Shown here: piece by piece, positions 1-4,763 of the stretch
How the letters are laid out: every line of letters begins with the position of its first letter
Numbering within the stretch: the stretch's first letter is position 1
Assembly (NCBI GenBank): GCA_046304235.1
Contig: JBKCEW010000067.1
Span: 1-5,800 of the forward strand
DNA: 5,800 nt
Source of the DNA: CANHVK01 sp046304235
GTDB lineage: Bacteria > Bacteroidota > Bacteroidia > Flavobacteriales_D > Crocinitomicaceae
Reading direction: 5' to 3'
Made by a program: the position numbers and the translations under genes
Notes under the pieces: model-generated
The model's input: only the letters and a program-made list of their open reading frames with translations
Database searches by the model: none
What the model was told of the DNA's origin: nothing

Positions 1-4
1 TCCG

Positions 5-22
5 TCCCGATAGCTATCGGGA
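5..22. repeat. 18-nt perfect palindrome, copy 1
   Basis: The sequence TCCCGATAGCTATCGGGA equals its own reverse complement over all 18 bases. In RNA it would fold into a 7-bp hairpin with a 4-nt loop; in DNA it could extrude a small cruciform. It sits where the D-loop bases AGT of tRNA-Ser would be. Its GC-rich arms contrast with the AT-rich surroundings, which suggests an inserted element rather than local drift. Confidence 0.9.
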
Positions 23-55
23 GGTTGAAGGAGCAAATTATTGGAGAGGTGTCCG

Positions 56-73
56 TCCCGATAGCTATCGGGA
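56..73. repeat. 18-nt perfect palindrome, copy 2
   Basis: This is identical to the palindrome at 5-22 and exactly 51 nt downstream, in the same place within the second unit. Both flanks (tccg on the left, ggttgaagg on the right) are tRNA-Ser D-arm sequence. Confidence 0.9.
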
Positions 74-93
74 GGTTGAAGGAGCAAATTATT

Positions 94-181
94 GGAGAGG
101 TGTCCGAGTGGTTGAAGGAGCACGCCTGGAAAGTGTGTATAGGTCTAAAGCTTATCGCGGGTTCGAATCCCGCTCTCTCCG
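94..181 (+). tRNA. tRNA-Ser(GGA)
   Basis: The 88-nt gene folds as a class II tRNA. The acceptor stem pairs GGAGAGG (94-100) with TCTCTCC (174-180), with one G-T pair at its base, and the discriminator is G181, as usual for serine. The D stem is TCC/GGA (103-105 with 117-119). The anticodon stem is CACGC (121-125) with GTGTG (133-137), and the loop carries anticodon GGA at 128-130, reading UCC and UCU. A long variable arm follows, typical of tRNA-Ser, then a T arm GCGGG/CCCGC enclosing TTCGAAT. The encoded 3' end reads G-C-A-A, so CCA is probably added after transcription. No promoter is visible, because the upstream sequence is the repeat array, so the promoter must lie left of the window or left of the array. 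Confidence 0.96.
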
Positions 182-183
182 CA

Positions 184-212
184 AAAAAAGTCATCATTTT
201 GATGACTTTTTT
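184..212 (+). terminator. Intrinsic terminator of tRNA-Ser
   Basis: A perfect 13-bp inverted repeat, AAAAAAGTCATCA (184-196) and TGATGACTTTTTT (200-212), encloses a 3-nt loop and ends in a run of six T. It begins 3 nt after the mature tRNA end. The near-symmetric A and T tracts mean it could also stop transcription from the other direction. Confidence 0.9.
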
Positions 213-366
213 CAGTTTAAACTCAACAATTTTATTCTTTCAACATTTTGTTAAGAAATTGTTAACGCGTTATTTTTTTTGATAAACTTAAAGGGATTTA
301 TTTCTTCTTTTCGAACTCTTTTTTTGCTTGTTTTTGAGTGTTTTGTTGCTTAAGTTGCTGTTTTTC

Positions 367-399
367 ATTGGTGGTTAATAATCATTAAAGTCTACCAAT
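367..399. promoter_or_regulatory. Imperfect inverted repeat upstream of the exbB promoter, possible operator
   Basis: Arms ATTGGT (367-372) and ACCAAT (394-399) are complementary. The inner arms TTAAT (375-379) and ATTAA (384-388) close on a 4-nt AATC loop, and G373/G374 can pair with T393/C392, leaving AGT (389-391) bulged. No T-run follows, so it is not a terminator. The inner part, ATAATCATTA (378-387), matches the central ten bases of the E. coli Fur box, and about 13 of 19 positions agree over 371-389. In an AT-rich intergenic region such a match can arise by chance. Iron control would suit a Ton motor operon, but this is inference. Confidence 0.35.
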
Positions 400-427
400 A
401 AAGTAGGGGAAAATAACGGGTTGAAAT

Positions 428-457
428 TTGAACAATTAAAACTTTTGTGTATGTTTG
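428..457 (+). promoter_or_regulatory. Bacteroidota-type promoter for the exbB operon
   Basis: TTG at 428-430 is followed after 19 nt by TATGTTTG at 450-457. This matches the Bacteroidota primary-sigma consensus (TTG at -33, TAnnTTTG at -7) in both sequence and spacing. Transcription would start near 463, giving a leader of about 28 nt that is almost entirely A and T. No purine-rich ribosome site is seen before the exbB ATG, which is normal in this phylum. Confidence 0.72.
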
Positions 458-491
458 TCAAAAAAATTTAAATCTATAAAATAAAAAAGCG

Positions 492-1298
492 ATGAGTACA
501 AAACAAAAAACATCAGGTGGTTTTTCATCATTGGTTGCAACTATAGCAGTTGCCTTGTGTTTAGTAGCAGGTATCATAATTTACATGCAAGTTCTTGGTA
601 ACCCAGACAACTTTGTTGGAGGTAATGTTGAAGGTGAACCGAAAGAAGGTAATTTCTTAGGAATTGCTCACAAAGGAGGTATTATTGTACCTTTTTTGAT
701 TGCAATGAACTTAATCGTTATTATTTTTTCAATAGAGCGTTTTGTGACTTTAGCTAAAGCTGGAGGAAAAGGAAGAACTGATAAGTTTGTAGAAGATATC
801 CGTGAAAAATTAGAAAATAACCAAATTGAAGAAGCAATCGCTAGTTGTGATGCTCAACAAGGTTCTTTAGCTAATGTAGTTAGAGCTGGTTTAGTAAAAT
901 TTGAATCTGTTGCAAACGATGCATCTAAAGATAAAGATCAAAAAGTAGAAACAATGCAGAAAGAATTAGAAGAAGCTACTGCATTAGAGTTGCCAATGTT
1001 ATCTAAAAATTTAGGTGTGCTTTCTACTTCAGCTTCTATCTCTACATTAATTGGTTTGATTGGTACTGTATTAGGTATGATTAAAGCGTTTGCTGCGATG
1101 GCAGGTGGTGCTCCAGATCCAGCTCAATTAGCAACTGGTATCTCTGAAGCACTTGTAAACACATTTTTAGGAATCTTCGCTTCAACTATTTCAATTATTG
1201 TTTATAATTTATTTACAACAAAAATTGATGGTAATACATACGCTATGGATGAAGCTAGTTATTCTATCGTTCAAAGCTTTGCTTCAAAAGTTAAATAA
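492..1298 (+). CDS. exbB: ExbB/TolQ/MotA-family proton channel subunit
   Basis: This is the inner-membrane channel subunit that, with ExbD, uses the proton gradient to energise TonB. The 268-aa protein has an additional N-terminal hydrophobic helix (about 13-35), a helix at about 63-83 ending in the family-like SIERF, and a cytoplasmic domain of about 85-165 rich in charged residues. Two more helices lie at about 170-203 and 216-241. The hallmark GLIGTVLGMIKAF (188-200) and the segment ALVNTFLG (220-227) carry T192 and T224, which align with the two conserved pore threonines of E. coli ExbB (T148 and T181). The IPA motif usual in the last helix is absent and reads ASTIS here. It is the first gene of the operon, about 28 nt from the predicted transcription start. 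TolQ is possible by homology, but the adjacent tonB favours ExbB. Confidence 0.92.
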   Translation: MSTKQKTSGGFSSLVATIAVALCLVAGIIIYMQVLGNPDNFVGGNVEGEPKEGNFLGIAHKGGIIVPFLIAMNLIVIIFSIERFVTLAKAGGKGRTDKFVEDIREKLENNQIEEAIASCDAQQGSLANVVRAGLVKFESVANDASKDKDQKVETMQKELEEATALELPMLSKNLGVLSTSASISTLIGLIGTVLGMIKAFAAMAGGAPDPAQLATGISEALVNTFLGIFASTISIIVYNLFTTKIDGNTYAMDEASYSIVQSFASKVK

Positions 1299-1336
1299 TT
1301 TAAGCAGTATTTATAAAGTATTAAAATCATTAGAAA

Positions 1337-2002
1337 ATGCCTAAAATAAAAGTTCCAAAACATTCCCCTTCGATCGACATGACGCCGATGGTGGATTTGG
1401 CATTCCTTCTTGTGACCTTCTTTATGCTTGCTGCTATTCCGAGAGTGGATTCTCCTGTAGAAGTTACGACTCCTGCGAGTACAAGTGAAAAATTGATTCC
1501 AGAAAACAACTTAACGATTACTATCGATAAAGGTGGTCGTGTATTCATGGATATCAGTCATGCTGATGCACGTATGGAATTAATTGAGTCTATTGAGAGT
1601 GAATATAAACTTAAACTTACTGAGAAACAGAAAGAAGAGTTTACTAAAATGTCAAGTTTTGGTTGTTCAATTACTGAACTTCCTAAATACTTGGATATGG
1701 AATCTGCTGAACGTAAAAAATTTCCAACATTAGGTATTCCTGCTGATTCAGCTACTGGTCAGTTAAGAAACTGGATTAATTTTGGAAATTTAGCTGCGTT
1801 AAATACCGGAAGAACTAAGTTTGAAGAAGCGGCTATGAAGGGAGATAATCCTTTAAAATCCGATTTTGAACCTAAATATGTATTACGTGTAGATGGTAAA
1901 GCTGTTTACGTGCATGCACAAAATGTAATCAACACATTTAGAGATTTAAATTTGAATAACTTGAATTTCATAACATCGGCTGAAAAAGCGCCAAAACAAT
2001 AA
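1337..2002 (+). CDS. exbD: ExbD/TolR-family protein, first of two (enlarged periplasmic domain)
   Basis: This is a single-span channel partner of ExbB. Residues 13-34 hold the family signature IDMTPMVDLAFLLVTFF, and D20 aligns with the essential protonatable aspartate of E. coli ExbD (D25). The periplasmic part starts near residue 35. The typical C-terminal strand pattern YVLRVDGKAVYVHA is at 181-194, ending in LNFITSA. At 221 aa it is much longer than the roughly 140 aa of proteobacterial ExbD. The extra length is an insert of about 100 residues (about 75-178), mostly helical and charged, between the first strands and the C-terminal subdomain. The start ATG is 38 nt after exbB and the stop is 6 nt before the second exbD, so it is almost surely co-transcribed. 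Confidence 0.9.
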   Translation: MPKIKVPKHSPSIDMTPMVDLAFLLVTFFMLAAIPRVDSPVEVTTPASTSEKLIPENNLTITIDKGGRVFMDISHADARMELIESIESEYKLKLTEKQKEEFTKMSSFGCSITELPKYLDMESAERKKFPTLGIPADSATGQLRNWINFGNLAALNTGRTKFEEAAMKGDNPLKSDFEPKYVLRVDGKAVYVHAQNVINTFRDLNLNNLNFITSAEKAPKQ

Positions 2003-2008
2003 AAAGAA

Positions 2009-2641
2009 ATGGCAGAAATTGCAGACAACGGCGGTGGTGGCCACGAAAAAGGTGGTAAGAAAAGACCTAAGAAAGGCTCGACGAGGATAGACATGACTCC
2101 GATGGTGGATTTAGGTTTCCTTTTGTTAACTTTCTTCGTAATGACCACTACGTTTAGTAAACCGAAAGTAATGAGTTTGGTGTATCCACCTAAAATGGAA
2201 GTACCACCTAAAGATTTGCCTAAAGTAAATAATGGTATTACATTTTTATTAACTAAAGATAAAATCTTTTATTATACAGGTGAATTCTATGGCCCAGGAA
2301 ATAAAGATGGTAAACCTCTAACTCAATTACTAGAAACATCGTTTGGACCTCAGGGAGTAAGAACAGTGTTAGCAAAACTGAACTCTTATGTTATTAGTAA
2401 CAAAAAAGGGTTAGATTCAAAGTTTCAAGCTAAATCTATCGATGAGAAAAAGTATAAGGATATGCTTAATAAACTTCAAACGGATAAAGAAGCTTTGAAA
2501 GTTTTGATTAAAACGGATGACAAAGCTACTTGTGAGAACTTTGTTAATTTGATAGATGAATTAGAAATTGCTCAAGTAGGTGTAATTGCACCTGTTGACT
2601 TGACAGTTGCTGAATTAGATTTAATGAAAGCTAAAAAATAA
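2009..2641 (+). CDS. exbD: ExbD/TolR-family protein, second of two
   Basis: This second ExbD paralogue has 210 aa. Its cytoplasmic head is longer and rich in Gly and Lys (residues 8-23). The transmembrane signature IDMTPMVDLGFLLLTFFVM follows at 27-45, with D34 as the predicted proton-carrying aspartate. A Pro-rich stretch follows the membrane (59-71, including VPPKDLPK). An insert with few recognisable features runs at about 90-160, and the C-terminal ExbD-like subdomain is at about 163-196 (VLIKTDDKATCENF). Outside the membrane segment it resembles the first ExbD only weakly, so the two are diverged paralogues, not a recent duplication. It starts 6 nt after the first exbD stop and ends 4 nt before the tonB ATG. 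The two ExbD proteins may form a heterodimer in one ExbB ring; this is inferred from co-occurrence. Confidence 0.9.
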   Translation: MAEIADNGGGGHEKGGKKRPKKGSTRIDMTPMVDLGFLLLTFFVMTTTFSKPKVMSLVYPPKMEVPPKDLPKVNNGITFLLTKDKIFYYTGEFYGPGNKDGKPLTQLLETSFGPQGVRTVLAKLNSYVISNKKGLDSKFQAKSIDEKKYKDMLNKLQTDKEALKVLIKTDDKATCENFVNLIDELEIAQVGVIAPVDLTVAELDLMKAKK

Positions 2642-2645
2642 GAGT

Positions 2646-3488
2646 ATGGGAATTATCATAGGAATTGCTCTTATCATTGCAGGAATTTCATTGTATGAAT
2701 ATTTTACTGCAAGAAGATGGCAACAAATAACTTCAACAGACAGAAACGAAATCGTTTTTGCTGATAGAAATAAAGAGTATGGTGCGTATGTACTTCGTAG
2801 GGATTACGACCGTAATATGTCAATTATCCTTTTTGGTTTGTTTGCTTCATTTGCTCTGTCTTTTGGGATATACAAATTTGTAAAGAATTTACCTGAAGAT
2901 AAAGTAGAGGGACCAAAGGTTGATATGATTAAAAAAACCATTCAAACTTCAAAAAAAGAAGATACACCACCACCACCACCACCACCACCAGCTCCACCGC
3001 CAGGACCGAAAGTGGTTGCTAACCCTCCTCCAGTTATTGTGGATGAGGAAGTGAATGATCCTGTTAAAACACAAGATCAGGTAGAGAACGTGAATACGGG
3101 TGCTAAAGATGCTGAGGGTAGTGGAGATACATGGGGCCCAGTAGTTGATAATCCTGGAAATGGACCTGTAGAAGCTACTCCTGTAGAAACAATTGAAGAC
3201 TTCGTTGATGAAGAGCCTGAATACCCAGGAGGTATGGAAGCTTTTTATGCTTGGGTTACACGTAACACTGAATTTCCTGATGGTTCTGACGGAGGTGAAA
3301 TTACCGCTGAAGTAGTACTTTCTAAAGATGGAAGAATTTATGATGTAAGAATTTTAAATAGTTCTGCACCTGAATTAGATCGAGTAGTTAAGAAAGCTTT
3401 ATTACAAAGTTCTAAATGGAGACCAGGAAGATCAAATGGTAAACCAGTAAATTACCGTTTCGTAATTCCTTTTAGATTCCAATTATAA
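2646..3488 (+). CDS. tonB: TonB energy transducer with two N-terminal membrane helices
   Basis: TonB transmits energy from ExbB/ExbD to TonB-dependent outer-membrane transporters. Its 280 aa show a first hydrophobic helix at about 2-17, then a basic loop at 18-58 containing NKEYGAYVLRRDY, a juxtamembrane motif common in Bacteroidota TonB. A second helix lies at about 59-79, followed by a Pro-rich periplasmic linker (108-129) beginning with eight prolines. An acidic, Gly/Pro-containing spacer (133-190) leads to the TonB C-terminal domain from about 191 (EYPGGMEAFYAWV) to 280, with VVLSKDGRIYDVRIL, SSKWRPG and the final VIPFRFQL. No histidine occurs anywhere in the protein, so the TM histidine of E. 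coli TonB (H20) has no counterpart. It is the last gene before a strong terminator. The start at 2646 is favoured by the 4-nt gap to exbD and by the hydrophobic N-terminus it retains. Confidence 0.92.
   Translation: MGIIIGIALIIAGISLYEYFTARRWQQITSTDRNEIVFADRNKEYGAYVLRRDYDRNMSIILFGLFASFALSFGIYKFVKNLPEDKVEGPKVDMIKKTIQTSKKEDTPPPPPPPPAPPPGPKVVANPPPVIVDEEVNDPVKTQDQVENVNTGAKDAEGSGDTWGPVVDNPGNGPVEATPVETIEDFVDEEPEYPGGMEAFYAWVTRNTEFPDGSDGGEITAEVVLSKDGRIYDVRILNSSAPELDRVVKKALLQSSKWRPGRSNGKPVNYRFVIPFRFQL
2967..2990 (+). repeat. (CCA)8 trinucleotide repeat inside tonB
   Basis: Eight uninterrupted CCA codons encode P108-P115 in the TonB linker, followed by GCT CCA CCG CCA. Pure codon repeats of this kind can gain or lose 3-bp units by slippage without breaking the frame, which would change only the linker length. 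Confidence 0.9.
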
Positions 3489-3491
3489 TTT

Positions 3492-3520
3492 AAAGGCTGT
3501 CTCTATGGACAGCCTTTTTT
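3492..3520 (+). terminator. Intrinsic terminator after tonB
   Basis: AAAGGCTGTC (3492-3501) and GACAGCCTTT (3508-3517) form a perfect 10-bp stem with a 6-nt loop, followed by more T. It begins 4 nt after the tonB stop and only 15 nt separate its end from the next ATG. It should end most exbB-exbD-exbD-tonB transcripts. Expression of the next two genes would then need read-through or a promoter inside tonB. Confidence 0.88.
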
Positions 3521-3535
3521 CTTTAAATTTAATAT

Positions 3536-3742
3536 ATGAAAATTGTAAATATTACAATGTCATTAGTAAGTATTACATTATGTGTAGTACTTTTTTACTT
3601 TATCGCATTTACCAATGTTTTTTCGGGTCGTTTGGATGGGTTTAAAAAACCAATGATGTTAGCGATTTTGAGTGTCTATGCGGTTTATAGATCCTTTATG
3701 TTATATTTATCTTTCAAAAATTTGAAACGCAAAAACGCTTAG
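3536..3742 (+). CDS. Small two-helix membrane protein of unknown function
   Basis: The predicted protein has 68 aa. A first hydrophobic segment runs at about 5-29 (ITMSLVSITLCVVLFYFIAF). A short loop with basic residues (RLDGFKK, 32-38) leads to a second segment at about 39-61, and the C-terminus is strongly basic (KNLKRKNA). By the positive-inside rule, with both the tail and the short loop positively charged, the topology is not clear-cut. I do not recognise a family or function. Support for a real gene comes from tight packing: it starts just after the tonB terminator and ends 4 nt before the next gene, and that short gap suggests coupled expression with the PstS-like gene. No promoter box is visible between the terminator and its ATG. 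Confidence 0.72.
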   Translation: MKIVNITMSLVSITLCVVLFYFIAFTNVFSGRLDGFKKPMMLAILSVYAVYRSFMLYLSFKNLKRKNA

Positions 3743-3746
3743 CAAT

Positions 3747-4652
3747 ATGAAAGTACTTTTTTTTATTGTTTTCTTGTTCTTATTACAAGCTTGTGGTGGA
3801 GGTAATACTTCCTCTAGTGAAAAAACAAAGTATGAATATGCCAAAATTGTAATTGATGATTCTTTTCAAAAGTTACTCAAAACAAGCGTTGATACATATG
3901 AAAGTCAGTATCCTAAAGCCAAATTTATTCTAAAATATGATTCGGAGGATAAAGCAGTTGAATTGTTAATGAATGATAAAAAAGTGAATACCATTGTTAT
4001 TTCAAGAGAACTAACAAAAAGAGAGCTTTATATCCTGAAAACAAAAGATATTGAGGTCAGAAGTAATAAAATTGCAACGGATGGTTTAGCTATTATTGTT
4101 CATCCTTCTAACTCGGATTCGGTATTTACAGTTAATGATCTAAAAGAGATACTATTGGGTAAAAAGACAACTTGGAAAGATGGACGTAAAATACAAGTTG
4201 TTTTTGATAATCCTTACTCTGCAAATTTCAATTATTTAAAGAAACTTTGTAATTATGGCCCGATTGAAAACCATGTTACTGCACTAAAGTCAAATGAAGA
4301 TGTGATAAAATTCATCAAAGAGAATCCAAACTCATTAGGCGTAATCGGGGTGAATTGGATTAGTGATCAGCATGATTTTGACACTAAGTATTTTCTAAAT
4401 GGAATACGTGTTGCTTCGGTAAGCAAGGATAAAAAATCAATCGCTTTTCAACCATATGCAGGGGTTTTGTATACGAAAGAATATCCTTTGACTCGTGATA
4501 TTTGGATGATTAATTACGCTCCTAGAAGTTCAGTAAATTCAAGTTTAATCAATTTTATGTTGAGAGAGCCAGGTCAACTGATTGTACAACAGTCATCCTT
4601 GGTTCCTGCTAATGCACCCATTCGATTGATTGAAATGAGAACAGATCAATAA
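3747..4652 (+). CDS. PstS-like phosphate-type substrate-binding lipoprotein
   Basis: The 301-aa protein starts with a lipoprotein signal peptide: a hydrophobic stretch (3-13), then the lipobox LQAC with C16 as the lipidated residue and a GGG/Ser tether. The rest resembles the periplasmic binding protein fold of the PstS group. The evidence is IVISREL (83-89), ATDGLAIIVHPSN (110-122), VNDLKEILLGKKTTW (129-143) and a later NSLGVIG stretch typical of that fold. The RxxSGT phosphate-contact motif seen in classical PstS is not present; the equivalent region reads DNPYSANF (154-161), so the ligand is uncertain. No pstC, pstA or pstB accompanies it here. It follows the small membrane gene by 4 nt. 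Such proteins occur near Ton motor genes in other Bacteroidota as I recall, but no database check was possible. It may supply or sense a ligand in the envelope. Confidence 0.82.
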   Translation: MKVLFFIVFLFLLQACGGGNTSSSEKTKYEYAKIVIDDSFQKLLKTSVDTYESQYPKAKFILKYDSEDKAVELLMNDKKVNTIVISRELTKRELYILKTKDIEVRSNKIATDGLAIIVHPSNSDSVFTVNDLKEILLGKKTTWKDGRKIQVVFDNPYSANFNYLKKLCNYGPIENHVTALKSNEDVIKFIKENPNSLGVIGVNWISDQHDFDTKYFLNGIRVASVSKDKKSIAFQPYAGVLYTKEYPLTRDIWMINYAPRSSVNSSLINFMLREPGQLIVQQSSLVPANAPIRLIEMRTDQ

Positions 4653-4707
4653 GGCTTAAGAAAATATTAAATCATATTTTAAAAGCTAGCTAATTATATT
4701 AAATCCT

Positions 4708-4715
4708 TATTTTTG
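4708..4715 (+). promoter_or_regulatory. Possible -7 box for the TPR gene
   Basis: TATTTTTG fits the Bacteroidota TAnnTTTG box and lies 48 nt before the ATG at 4764, which would give a leader of about 40 nt. No TTG is seen at the expected -33 distance, so the match is to the downstream box alone. The box overlaps the inverted repeat at 4712-4729. Confidence 0.5.
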
Positions 4716-4729
4716 CCAAACTTGGCAAA
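4712..4729. promoter_or_regulatory. Short inverted repeat overlapping the TPR-gene promoter, possible operator
   Basis: TTTGCCAA (4712-4719) and TTGGCAAA (4722-4729) are perfect 8-bp arms separated by AC. The left arm shares TTTG with the predicted -7 box, and the repeat would cover the transcription start. This is a classic position for a repressor site. The 2-nt spacer is too short for a good RNA hairpin, which favours a protein-binding site or chance. Confidence 0.4.
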
Positions 4730-4763
4730 TTATTTGTAAGTAAAATAAAAACATATATTAGAG

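Larger units (their letters stand above)
1..102 (+). repeat. Two exact 51-nt tandem repeats made of tRNA-Ser 5' fragments with a palindrome in the D-loop
   Basis: Units 1-51 and 52-102 are identical. Read from the tRNA's point of view, one unit is the first 13 nt of the neighbouring tRNA-Ser (43-55), an 18-nt palindrome (56-73), the tRNA segment ggttgaaggagca (74-86) and a 7-nt linker aattatt (87-93). The next copy then begins at 94, and that copy is the true tRNA. Relative to the real gene, the three bases AGT of the D-loop (107-109) are replaced by the palindrome. The fragments stop before the anticodon stem, so they cannot be functional tRNAs. The window opens inside a unit, so the array probably extends to the left. 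Slippage or unequal recombination between copies of the tRNA 5' part would explain the amplification; that mechanism is inferred. Confidence 0.93.

Noticed and set aside
1..102. CRISPR-like array
   Set aside because: The units are head-to-tail with no unique spacers and consist of tRNA sequence, so this is a tandem repeat.
25..282. Open frame of 85 codons on the + strand
   Set aside because: It runs through the repeat units, the whole tRNA-Ser and its terminator. The repeated peptide segments come from the 51-nt units, so the frame is a by-product of RNA-gene sequence.
1330..1548. Open frame of 72 codons on the - strand
   Set aside because: It is antisense to the 5' part of the first exbD, where the + frame has a clear ExbD signature. 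It has no independent support.
1357..2118. Near-identical DNA at the membrane segments of the two exbD genes as a recombination repeat
   Set aside because: The identity is short (longest run about 14 bp) and limited to the conserved protein motif, so coding constraint explains it.
1906..2148. Open frame of 80 codons on the - strand
   Set aside because: It is antisense to the exbD-exbD junction. It shares a short peptide with the frame at 1330-1548 only because both mirror the conserved ExbD membrane motif.
4661..4680. Hairpin AAAATAT/ATATTTT after the PstS-like gene as a terminator
   Set aside because: The stem is 7 bp of A-T pairs only, with a 6-nt loop and no GC core. It is too weak to call in this AT-rich gap.
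4684..4691. AGCTAGCT palindrome in the intergenic gap
   Set aside because: It is 8 nt, appears once and has no associated signal. It is expected by chance.
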